Positions 8,082-19,500 of a DNA stretch of 64,000 nucleotides are shown piece after piece. The first letter of the stretch is position 1; the number at the start of each line of letters is the position of its first letter. The position numbers were made by a program, and so were the translations under genes. The DNA comes from Nemophila menziesii. Taxonomy: Eukaryota > Streptophyta > Magnoliopsida > Boraginales > Hydrophyllaceae. The DNA lies in the NCBI GenBank assembly GCA_029959085.1, contig JARWIR010000014.1, positions 11,454,001-11,518,000 on the forward strand, in the 5' to 3' direction. Under the pieces are notes generated by a model that was given only the letters and a program-made list of their open reading frames with translations, did not search any database and had not been told where the DNA came from.

Positions 8082-8720
8082 TAATAAAAATACTTTTTAT
8101 TTCTTTCATGGAAATGTTTTCACTCGAGTTTCTATTTTTTATAGTGCACTTTCCTATTTATATTTATTGATTTATTCTTTTTAAAGCATATGCGGTTTAA
8201 TTATTTATTTAATGTGAAACTTTAAAAGATATATGGTAATTACTTAGAGACCAAGTCGAGATAAAGAAGTAAATGAAAGATATTTACATGGAAATAAGAA
8301 GATTATTGTTAGTACTTAGGACTTATGGTGATGGATTAGGTGTAGGTTATAGGGTTAAGGTTTTGTGTTTATGGTTTAGGGTATAACGTTAGAGACTTTA
8401 GAATTTAGGGTTGAATGTTACTGTTGGTAAAACCCTAACTGAGCCAAAATACGATATCCTAAAATAGAATATTAAAAACAACCTTAAAGTCAATAAAACA
8501 CATCTCAACACGTAAAACAGATCATCTTAGATGGCGAAGCTATCTGTCAGTCCCAGAAGGCCCAACACATTCAAAAAACATATATTATGTTCCCCATTTT
8601 GAGAAAGTATGCGAAAGTAGCAAAAATTCTTCGGGGAACTTCAAAAACCTTAAAAACGGTTTGCAAAGTTTTTGGATGATAGAAACAAGCCAAAATCTTC
8701 ACGTTATTATCATTTCCATA

Positions 8721-8947
8721 GTTAGGGTTCACTGATTAAGGTTTTTGGATCAGGGTATAAGGTTTAGTGTTTAGGGTTTGGGGTTTCTGGTTACGGTTTA
8801 TTGTTAGAGTTTATGGTTAGTATTTAGGGCTTATGGTGATGGATTAGGTGTAGGTTATATGGTTAAGGTTTTGTGTTTATGGTTTAGGGTATAACGTTAG
8901 AGACTTTAGAAATTAGGGTTGAATGTTACGGTTAGTAAAACCCTAAC
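8721..8947 (+). repeat. Telomere-like half of a representative monomer
   Basis: About 227 bases consist of degenerate 6-8-base telomere-like words on the plus strand: gttaggg, ttaagg, tttagtg, tttaggg, tttgggg, tttctgg, ttacgg, tttatgg, ggattagg, tgtagg, tttaggg again, attaggg. They end in the opposite orientation with aaccctaa. Exact TTTAGGG occurs only a few times per monomer, so this is an old, decayed telomeric tract fixed into a satellite unit, not an active telomere repeat. The same segment recurs in every monomer. Confidence 0.9.
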
Positions 8948-9228
8948 TGACCCAAAATACGATATCCTAAAATAGAATATTAAAAAAAACCTAAAAGTCA
9001 ATAAAACACATCTCAACATGTAAAACAGATCATCTTAGATAGCGAAGCTATCTGTCGGTCCCAGAAGGTCCAACACACTCAAAAAACATATATTATGTGC
9101 CCCATTCTGAGAAAGTATGCGAAAGTAGACAAAATTCCTCGGTGAACTTCAAAAACCTTAAAAACGGTTTGCAAAATGTTTGGATGATACAAACAAGCCA
9201 AAATATTCACGTTATTATCATTTCCATA
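8948..9228 (+). repeat. Non-telomeric half of a representative monomer
   Basis: About 281 bases separate one telomere-like half from the next. Well-kept words across copies include acgatatcctaaaatag, cagatcatcttagatgg, cccagaaggcc, tatattatgtgcccc, gagaaagtatgcgaaag, ccttaaaaacggtttgc and tttggatgatagaaacaagc. I do not recognise its origin. Local words are not telomere-like, so the monomer is a fusion of two different sequence sources. Confidence 0.88.
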
Positions 9229-12200
9229 GTTAGGGTTCACTGATTAAGGTTTTTGGATTAGGGTATAAGGTTTAGTGTTTAGGGTTTGGGGTTTCTGGTT
9301 ACGATTTATTGTTAGAGTTTATGGTTAGTATTTAGGCCTTATGGTTATGGATTAGGTGTAGGTTATATGGTTAAGGTTTTGTGTTTATGGTTTAGGGTAT
9401 AACGTTAGAGACTTTAGAAATTAGGTTTGAATGTTACGGTTGGTAAAACCCTAACCGACTCAAAATACGATTTCCTAAAATAGAATATTAAAAACAACCT
9501 AAAAGTCAATAAAACACATCTCAACACGTAAAACAGATCATCTTAGATGGCGAAGTTATTTGTCGGTCCCAGAAGGCCCAACACGCACTCAAAAAACGTA
9601 TATTATGTGCCCCATTCTGAGAAAGTATGCGAAAGTTAGCAGAAATCCTTCGGGGAACTTCAAAAACCTTAAAAACGGTTTGCAACGTGTTTGGATGATA
9701 GAAACAAGCCAAAATCTTCACGTTAATATCCTTTCCATGGTTAGGGTTCAGTGATTAGGGTATAAGGTTTAGTGTTTAGGGTTTGGGGTTTCTGGTTACG
9801 GTTTCTTGTTAGAGTTTATGGTTAGTACTTAGGGCTTATGGTGATGGATTAGGTGTAGGTTATAGGGTTAAGGTTTTGTGTTTATGGTTTAGGGTATAAC
9901 GTTAGAGACTTTAGAATCAGGGTTGAATGTTATGGTTGGTAAAACCCTAACTGAGCCAAAATACGATATCCTAAAGTAGAATATTACAAACAACCTATAA
10001 GTCAATAAAACACATCTCAACACGTAAAACAGATCATCTTAGATGGCGAAGTTATTTGTCGGTCCCAGAAGGCCTAACACGCACTCAAAAAACATTTATT
10101 ATGTGACCCATTCTGAGAAAGTATGCGAAAGTTAGCATAAATCCTTCGGGGAACTTCAAAAACCTTAAAAACGGTTTGCAAAGTGTTTGGATGATAGAAA
10201 CAAGCCAAAATATTCACGTTATTATCCTTTCCATGGTTAGGGTTCAGTGATTAGGGTATCAGGTTTAGTGTTTAGGGTTTGGGGTTTCTGGTTACGGTTT
10301 CTTGTTAGAGTTTATGGTTAGTACTTAGGGCTTATGGTGATGGATTAGGTGTAGGTTATAGGGTTAAGGTTTTGTGTTTATGGTTTAGGGTATAACGTTA
10401 GAGACTTTAGAAATTAGGGTTGAATGTTATGGTTGGTAAAACCCTAACTGAGCCAAAATACGATATCCTAAAGTAGAATATTAAAAACAACCTAAAAGTC
10501 AATAAAACACATCTCAACACGTAAAACAGATCATCTTAGATGGCGAAGTTATTTGTCGGTCCCAGAAGGCCCAACACGCACTCAAAAAACATATATTATG
10601 TGCCCCATTCTGAGAAAGTATGCGAAAGTTAGCAGAAATCCTTCGGGGAACTTCAAAAACCTTAAAAACGGTTTGCAACGTGTTTGGATGATAGAAACAA
10701 GCCAAAATCTTCATGTTACTATCCTTTCCATGGTTAGGGTTCAGTGATTAAGGTTGTGTGATTAGGGTATAAGGTTTAGTGTTTAGGGTTTGGGGTTTCT
10801 GGTTACGGTATATTGTTAGAGTTTATGGTTAGTACTTAGGGCTTATGGTGATGGATTAGGTGTAGGTTATAGGGTTAAGGTTTTGTGTTTATGGTTTAGG
10901 GTATAACGTTAGAGACTTTAGAAATTAGGGTTGAATGTTACGGTTGGTAAAACCCTAACTGAGCCAAAATACGATATCCTAAAATAGAATATTAAAAACA
11001 ACCTTAAAGTCAATAAAACACATCTCAACACGTAAAACAGATCATCTTAGATGGCGAAGCTATCTGTCAGTCCCAGAAGGCCCAACACATTCAAAAAATA
11101 TATATTATGTTCCCCATTTTGAGAAAGTATGCGAAAGTAGCAAAAATTCTTCGGGGAACTTCAAAAACCTTATAAACGGTTTGCAAAGTTTTTGGATGAT
11201 AGAAACAAGCCAAAATCTTCACGTTATTATCATTTCCATAGTTAGGGTTCACTGATTAAGGTTTTTGGATTAGGGTATAAGGTTTAGTGTTTAGGGTTTG
11301 GGGTTTCTGGTTACGGTTTATTGTTAGAGTTTATGGTTAGTATTTAGGGCTTATGGTGATGGATTAGGTGTAGGTTATATGGTTAAGGTTTTGTGTTTAT
11401 GGTTTAGGGTATAACGTTAGAGACTTTAGAAATTAGGGTTGAATGTTACGGTTAGTAAAACCCTAACTGACCCAAAATACGATATCCTAAAATAGAATAT
11501 TAAAAAAAACCTAAAAGTCAATAAAACACATCTCAACATGTAAAACAGATCATCTTAGATAGCGAAGCTATCTGTCGGTCCCAGAAGGTCCAACACACTC
11601 AAAAAACATATATTATGTGCCCCATTCTGAGAAAGTATGCGAAAGTAGACAAAATTCCTCGGTGAACTTCAAAAACCTTAAAAACGGTTTGCAAAATGTT
11701 TGGATGATACAAACAAGCCAAAATATTCACGTTATTATCATTTCCATAGTTAGGGTTCACTGATTAAGGTTTTTGGATTAGGGTATAAGGTTTAGTGTTT
11801 AGGGTTTGGGGTTTCTGGTTACGATTTATTGTTAGAGTTTATGGTTAGTATTTAGGCCTTATGGTGATGGATTAGGTGTAGGTTATATGGTTAAGGTTTT
11901 GTGTTTATGGTTTAGGGTATAACGTTAGAGACTTTAGAAATTAGGTTTGAATGTTACGGTTGGTAAAACCCTAACCGACTCAAAATACGATTTCCTAAAA
12001 TAGAATATTAAAAACAACCTAAAAGTGAATAAAACACATCTCAACACGTAAAACAGATCATCTTAGATGGCGAAGTTATTTGTCGGTCCCAGAAGGACCA
12101 ACACGCACTCAAAAAACGTATATTATGTGCCCCATTCTGAGAAAGTATGCGAAAGTTAGCAGAAATCCTTCGGGGAACTTCAAAAACCTTAAAAACGGTT

Positions 12201-13560
12201 TGCAACGTGTTTGGATGATAGAAACAAGCCAAAATCTTCACGTTAATATCCTTTCCATGGTTAGGGTTCAGTGATTAGGGTATAAGGTTTAGTGTTTAGG
12301 GTTTGGGGTTTCTGGTTACGGTTTCTTGTTAGAGTTTATGGTTAGTACTTAGGGCTTATGGTGATGGATTAGGTGTAGGTTATAGGGTTAAGGTTTTGTG
12401 TTTATGGTTTAGGGTATAACGTTAGAGACTTTAGAATCAGGGTTGAATGTTATGGTTGGTAAAACCCTAACTGAGCCAAAATACGATATCCTAAAGTAGA
12501 ATATTACAAACAACCTATAAGTCAATAAAACACATCTCAACACGTAAAACAGATCATCTTAGATGGCGAAGTTATTTGTCGGTCCCAGAAGGCCTAACAC
12601 GCACTCAAAAAACATTTATTATGTGACCCATTCTGAGAAAGTATGCGAAAGTTAGCATAAATCCTTCGGGGAACTTCAAAAACCTTAAAAACGGTTTGCA
12701 AAGTGTTTGGATGATAGAAACAAGCCAAAATATTCACGTTATTATCCTTTCCATGGTTAGGGTTCAGTGATTAGGGTATAAGGTTTAGTGTTTAGGGTTT
12801 GGGGTTTCTGGTTACGGTTTCTTGTTAGAGTTTATGGTTAGTACTTAGGGCTTATGGTGATGGATTAGGTGTAGGTTATAGGGTTAAGGTTTTGTGTTTA
12901 TGGTTTAGGGTATAACGTTAGAGACTTTAGAAATTAGGGTTGAATGTTATGGTTGGTAAAACCCTAACTGAGCCAAAATACGATATCCTAAAGTAGAATA
13001 TTAAAAACAACCTAAAAGTCAATAAAACACATCTCAACACGTAAAACAGATCATCTTAGCTGGCGAAGTTATTTGTCGGTCCCAGAAGGCCCAACACGCA
13101 CTCAAAAAACATATATTATGTGCCCCATTCTGAGAAAGTATGCGAAAGTTAGCAGAAATCCTTCGGGGAACTTCAAAAACCTTAAGAACGGTTTGCAACG
13201 TGTTTGGATGATAGAAACAAGCCAAAATCTTCACGTTACTATCCTTTCCATGGTTAGGGTTCAGTGATTAAGGTTGTGTGATTAGGGTATAAGGTTTAGT
13301 GTTTAGGGTTTGGGGTTTCTGGTTACGGTATATTGTTAGAGTTTATGGTTAGTACTTAGGGCTTATGGTGATGGATTAGGTGTAGGTTATAGGGTTAAGG
13401 TTTTGTGTTTATGGTTTAGGGTATAACGTTAGAGACTTTAGAAATTAGGGTTGAATGTTACGGTTGGTAAAACCCTAACTGAGCCAAAATACGATATCCT
13501 AAAATAGAATATTAAAAACAACCTTAAAGTCAATAAAACACATCTCAACACGTAAAACAG

Positions 13561-16500
13561 ATCATCTTAGATGGCGAAGCTATCTGTCAGTCCCAGAAGG
13601 CCCAACACATTCAAAAAATATATATTATGTTCCCCATTTTGAGAAAGTATGCGAAAGTAGCAAAAATTCTTCGGGGAACTTCAAAAACCTTATAAACGGT
13701 TTGCAAAGTTTTTGGATGATAGAAACAAGCCAAAATCTTCACGTTATTATCATTTCCATAGTTAGGGTTCACTGATTAAGGTTTTTGGATTAGGGTATAA
13801 GGTTTAGTGTTTAGGGTTTGGGGTTTCTGGTTACGGTTTATTGTTAGAGTTTATGGTTAGTATTTAGGGCTTATGGTGATGGATTAGGTGTAGGTTATAT
13901 GGTTAAGGTTTTGTGTTTATGGTTTAGGGTATAACGTTAGAGACTTTAGAAATTAGGGTTGAATGTTACGGTTAGTAAAACCCTAACTGACCCAAAATAC
14001 GATATCCTAAAATAGAATATTAAAAAAAACCTAAAAGTCAATAAAACACATCTCAACATGTAAAACAGATCATCTTAGATGGTGAAGCTATCTGTCGGTC
14101 CCAGAAGGTCCAACACACTCAAAAAACATATATTATGTGCCCCATTCTGAGAAAGTATGCGAAAGTAGACAAAATTCTTCTGTGAACTTCAAAAACCTTA
14201 AAAACGGTTTGCAAAGTGTTTGGATGATACAAACAAGCCAAAATATTCACGTTATTATCATTTCCATAGTTAGGGTTCACTGATTAAGGTTTTTGGATTA
14301 GGGTATAAGGTTTAGTGTTTAGGGTTTGGGGTTTCTGGTTACGATTTATTGTTAGAGTTTATGGTTAGTATTTAGGCCTTATGGTGATGGATTAGGTGTA
14401 GGTTATATGGTTAAGGTTTTGTGTTTATGGTTTAGGGTATACCGTTAGAGACTTTAGAAATTAGGTTTGAATGTTACGGTTGGTAAAACCCTAACCGACT
14501 CAAAATACGATTTCCTAAAATAGAATATTAAAAACAACCTAAAAGTCAATAAAACACATCTCAACACGTAAAACAGATCATCTTAGATGGAGAAGTTATT
14601 TGTCGGTCCCAGAAGGCCCAACACGCACTCAAAAAACATTTATTATGTGACCCATTCTGAGAAAGTATGCGAAAGTTAGCATAACTCCTTCGTGGAACTT
14701 CAAAAACCTTAAAAACGGTTTGCAAAGTGTTTGGATGATAGAAACAAGCCAAAATCTTCACGTTATTATCCTTTCCATGGTTAGGGTTCAGTGATTAGGG
14801 TATAAGGTTTAGTGTTTAGGGATTGGGGTTTCTGGTTACGGTTTCTTGTTAGAGTTTATGGTTAGTACTTAGGGCTTATGGTGATGGATTAGGTGTAGGT
14901 TATAGGGTTAAGGTTTTGTGTTTATGGTTTAGGGTATAACGTTAGAGACTTTAGAATCAGGGTTGAATGTTATGGTTGGTAAAACCCTAACTGAGCCAAA
15001 ATACGATATCCTAAAGTAGAATATTACAAACAACCTAAAAGTCAATAAAACACATCTCAACACGTAAAACAGATCATCTTAGATGGCGAAGTTATTTGTC
15101 GGTCCCAGAAGGCCCAACACGCACTCAAAAAACATATATTATGTGCCCCATTCTGAGAAAGTATGCGAAAGTTAGCAAAAATCCTTCGGGGAACTTCAAA
15201 AACCTTAAAAACGGTTTGCAAAGTGTTTGGATGATAGAAACAAGCCAAAATCTTCACGTTATTATCCTTTCCATGGTTAGGGTTCAGTGATTAGTGTATA
15301 AGGTTTAGTGTTTAGGGTTTGGGGTTTCCGGTTACGGTTTCTTGTTAGAGTTTATGGTTAGTACTTAGGGCTTATGGTGATGGATTAGGTGTAGGTTATA
15401 GGGTTAAGGTTTTGTGTTTATGGTTTAGGGTATAACGTTAGAGACTTTAGAAATTAGGGTTGAATGTTATGGTTGGTAAAACCCTAACTGAGCCAAAATA
15501 CGATATCCTAAAGTATAGTATTAAAAACAACCTAAAAGTCAATAAAACACATCTCAACACGTAAAACAGATCATCTTAGATGGAGAAGTTATTTGTCGGT
15601 CCCAGAAGGCCCAACACGCACTCAAAAAACATTTATTATGTGACCCATTCTGAGAAAGTATGCGAAAGATAGCATAAATCCTTCGGGGAACTTCAAAAAC
15701 CTTAAAAACGGTTTGCAAAGTGTTTGGATGATAGAAACAAGCCAAAATCTTCACGTTATTATCCTTTCCATGGTTAGGGTTTAGTGATTAGGGTATAAGG
15801 TTTAGTGTTTAGGGTTTGGGGTTTCTGGTTACGGTTTCTTGTTAGAGTTTATTGTTAGTACTTAGGGCTTATGGTGATGGATTAGGTGTAGGTTATAGGG
15901 TTAAGGTTTTGTGTTTATGGTTTAGGGTATAACGTTAGAGACTTTAGAAATTAGGGTTGAATGTTACGGTTGGTAAAACCCTAACTGAGCCAAAATACGA
16001 TATCCTAAAGTAGAATATTAAAAACAACCTAAAAGTCAATAAAACACATCTCAACACGTAAAACAGATCATCTTAGATGGCGAAGTTATTTGTCGGTCCC
16101 AGAAGGCCCAACTTACTCAAAAAACATATATATTATGTGCCCCATTCTGAGAAAGTATGCGAAGGTTAGCAGAAATCCATCGGGGAACTTCAAAAACCAT
16201 AAAAACAGTTTGCAACGTGTTTGGATGATAGAAACAAGCCAAAATCTTCACGTTATTATCCTTTCCATGGTTAGGGTTCAGTGATTAAGGTTGTGTGATT
16301 ATGGTATAAGGTTTAGTGTTTAGGGTTTGAGGTTTCTGGTTACGGTATATTGTTAGAGTTTATGGTTAGTACTTAGGGCTTATGGTGATGGATTAGGTGT
16401 AGGTTATAGGGTTAAGGTTTTTTGTTTATGGTTTAGGGTATAACGTTAGAGACTTTAGAAATTAGGGTTGAATGTTACGGTTGGTAAAACCCTAACTGAG

Positions 16501-19500
16501 CCAAAATACGATATCCTAAAATAGAATATTAAAAACAACCTTAAAGTCAATAAATCACATCTCAACACATAAAACAGATCATCTTAGATGGCGAAGCTAT
16601 CTGTCGGTCCCAGAAGGCCCAACTCATTCAAAAAAACATATATTATGTGCCCCATTTTGAGAAAGTATGCAAAAGTTAGCAGAAATCCTTAGGGGAACTT
16701 CAAAAACCTTAAAAACGGTTTGCAACGTGTTTGGATGATAGAAACAAGCCAAAATCTTCACGTTATTATCCTTTCCGTGGTTAGGGTTCAATGATTAAGG
16801 TTGTGTGATTATGGTATAAGGTTTAGTGTTAAGGGTTTGGGGTTTCTGGTTACTGTTTATTGTTAGAATTTATGGTTAGTATTTAGGGCTTATGGTGATG
16901 GATTAGGTGTAGGTTATAGGGTTAAGGTTTTGTGTTTATGGTTTAGGGTATAACGTTAGAGACTTTAGAAATTAGGGTTGAATGTTACGGTTGGTAAAAC
17001 CCTAACTGAGCCAAAATACGATATCCTAAAATAGAATATTAAAAACAACCTTGAAGTCAATAAATCACATCTCAACACGTAAAACAGATCATCTTAGATG
17101 GCGAAGCTATCTGTCGGTCCCAGAAGGCCCAACTCAGTCAAAAAACATATATTATGTGCCCCATTTTGAGAAAGTATGCAAAAGTTAGCAGAAATCCTTC
17201 GGGGAACTTCAAAAACCTTAAAAACGGTTTGCAAATTGTTTGGATGATAGAAACAAGCCAAAATCTTCACGTTATTATCATTTCCATAGTTAGGGTTCAC
17301 TGATTAAGGTTTTTGGATTAGGGTATAAGGTTTAGTGTTTAGGGTTTAGGGTTTCTGGTTACGGTTTATGGTTAGAGTTTATTGTTAGTATTTAGGCCTT
17401 ATGGTGAAGGATTAGGTGTAGGTTATATGGTTAAGGTTTTGTCTTTATGGTTTAGGGTATAAGGTTAGAGACTTTAGAAATTAGGGTCGAATGTTACGGT
17501 TGGTAAAACCCTAACTGAGCGAAAATACGATATCCTAAAATAGAATATTAAAAACAACCTAAAAGTCAATAAATCACATCTCAACACGTAAAACAAATCA
17601 TCTTAGATGGCGAAGTTATTTGTCGGTCCCAGAAGGCCCAACGCACTCAAAAAACATATATTATGTGCCCCATTCTGAGAAAGTATGGGAAAGTTAGCAG
17701 AAATCCTTAAGGGAACTTCAAAAACCTTAAAAACGGTTTGCAACGTGTTTGGATGATAGAAACAAGCCAAAATCTTCACGTTATTATCCTTTCCATGGTT
17801 AGGGTTAAGTGATTAGGGTATAAGGTTTAGTGTTTAGGGTTTGGGGTTTCTGGTTACGGTTTCTTATTAGAGTTTATGGTTAGTACTTAGGGCTTATGGT
17901 GATGGATTAGGTGTAGGTTATAGGGTTAAGGTTTTGTGTTTATGGTTTAGGGTATAACGTTAGAGACTTTAGAAATTAGGGTTGAATGTTATGGTTGGTA
18001 AAACCCTAACTGAGCCAAAATACGATATCCTAAAGTAGAGTATTAAAAACAACCTAAAAGTCAATAAAACACATCTCAACACGTAAAACAGATCATCTTA
18101 GATGGCGAAGTTATTTGTCGGTCCCAGAAGGCCCAACACGCACTCAAAAAACATTTATTATGTGACCCATTCTGAGAAAGTATGCGAAAGTTAGCATAAA
18201 TCCTTCGGGGAACTTCAAAAACCTTAAAAACGGTTTGCAAAGTGTTTGGATGATAGAAACAAGCCAAAATCTTCACGTTATTATCCTTTCCATGGTTAGG
18301 GTTCAGTGATTAGGGTATAAGGTTTAGTGTTTAGGGTTTGGGGTTTCTGGTTACGGTATATTGTTAGAGTTTATGGTTAGTACTTAGGGCTTATGGTGAT
18401 GGATTAGGTGTAGGTTATAGGGTTAAGGTTTTGTGTTTATGGTTTAGGGTATAACGTTAGAGACTTTAGAAATTAGGGTTGAATGTTACGGTTGGTAAAA
18501 CCCTAACTGAGCCAAAATACGATATCCTAAAATAGAATATTAAAAACAACCTTAAAGTCAATAAAACACATCTCAACACGTAAAACAGATCATCTTAGAT
18601 GGCGAAGCTATCTGTCAGTCCCAGAAGGCCCAACACATTCAAAAAACATATATTATGTTCCCCATTTTGAGAAAGTATGCGAAAGTAGCAAAAATTCTTC
18701 GGGGAACTTCAAAAACCTTAAAAACGGTTTGCAAAGTTTTTGGATGATAGAAACAAGCCAAAATCTTCACGTTATTATCATTTCCATAGTTAGGGTTCAC
18801 TGATTAAGGTTTTTGGATTAGGGTATAAGGTTTAGTGTTTAGGGTTTGGGGTTTCTGGTTACGGTTTATTGTTAGAGTTTATGGTTAGTATTTAGGGCTT
18901 ATGGTGATGGATTAGGTGTAGGTTATATGGTTAAGGTTTTGTGTTTATGGTTTAGGGTATAACGTTAGAGACTTTAGAAATTAGGGTTGAATGTTACGGT
19001 TAGTAAAACCCTAACTGACCCAAAATACGATATCCTAAAATAGAATATTAAAAAAAACCTAAAAGTCAATAAAACACATCTCAACATGTAAAACAGATCA
19101 TCTTAGATGGTGAAGCTATCTGTCGGTCCCAGAAGGTCCAACACACTCAAAAAACATATATTATGTGCCCCATTCTGAGAAAGTATGCGAAAGTAGACAA
19201 AATTCTTCTGTGAACTTCAAAAACCTTAAAAACGGTTTGCAAAGTGTTTGGATGATACAAACAAGCCAAAATATTCACGTTATTATCATTTCCATAGTTA
19301 GGGTTCACTGATTAAGGTTTTTGGATTAGGGTATAAGGTTTAGTGTTTAGGGTTTGGGGTTTCTGGTTACGATTTATTGTTAGAGTTTATGGTTAGTATT
19401 TAGGCCTTATGGTGATGGATTAGGTGTAGGTTATATGGTTAAGGTTTTGTGTTTATGGTTTAGGGTATACCGTTAGAGACTTTAGAAATTAGGTTTGAAT

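Larger units (their letters stand above)
7676..8307 (-). mobile_element. Possible LTR fragment (minus strand) interrupted by the LINE
   Basis: There is no protein-coding potential here. Read on the minus strand, the segment has a TATAAATA box (7948-7941) in the context CTCTATAAATAGAG, three hairpins just upstream of it, and a C/A/T-rich untranslated-like stretch downstream that runs into the 3' end of the LINE. Such a layout suits the U3-R-U5 of a plant LTR. The other side of the LINE would supply the LTR end (...AACA) and the primer-binding-site look-alike at 1891-1902. The outer LTR edge is uncertain; a TG at ~8079 or further out are candidates. The last ~140 bases (8165-8307) are plain AT-rich DNA. 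An ordinary host promoter is the alternative reading. Confidence 0.35.
8521..13560 (+). repeat. Higher-order repeat: 5 monomers, 2520 bp, two copies
   Basis: Monomer spacings are 508, 508, 496, 497, 511 in 8521-11040 and again in 11041-13560. The two 2520-bp copies are nearly identical base for base; whole 60-base stretches such as 9001-9060 and 11521-11580 are the same. Monomers inside one unit differ more from one another than from their counterpart 2520 bp away, which is what defines a higher-order repeat. Confidence 0.92.

Noticed and set aside
8600..8660. CENP-B-box-like sequence around ttcggggaacttc in the monomer
   Set aside because: It matches only the first half of the box; the required CGGG end is absent, and a CENP-B box role is not established in plants.
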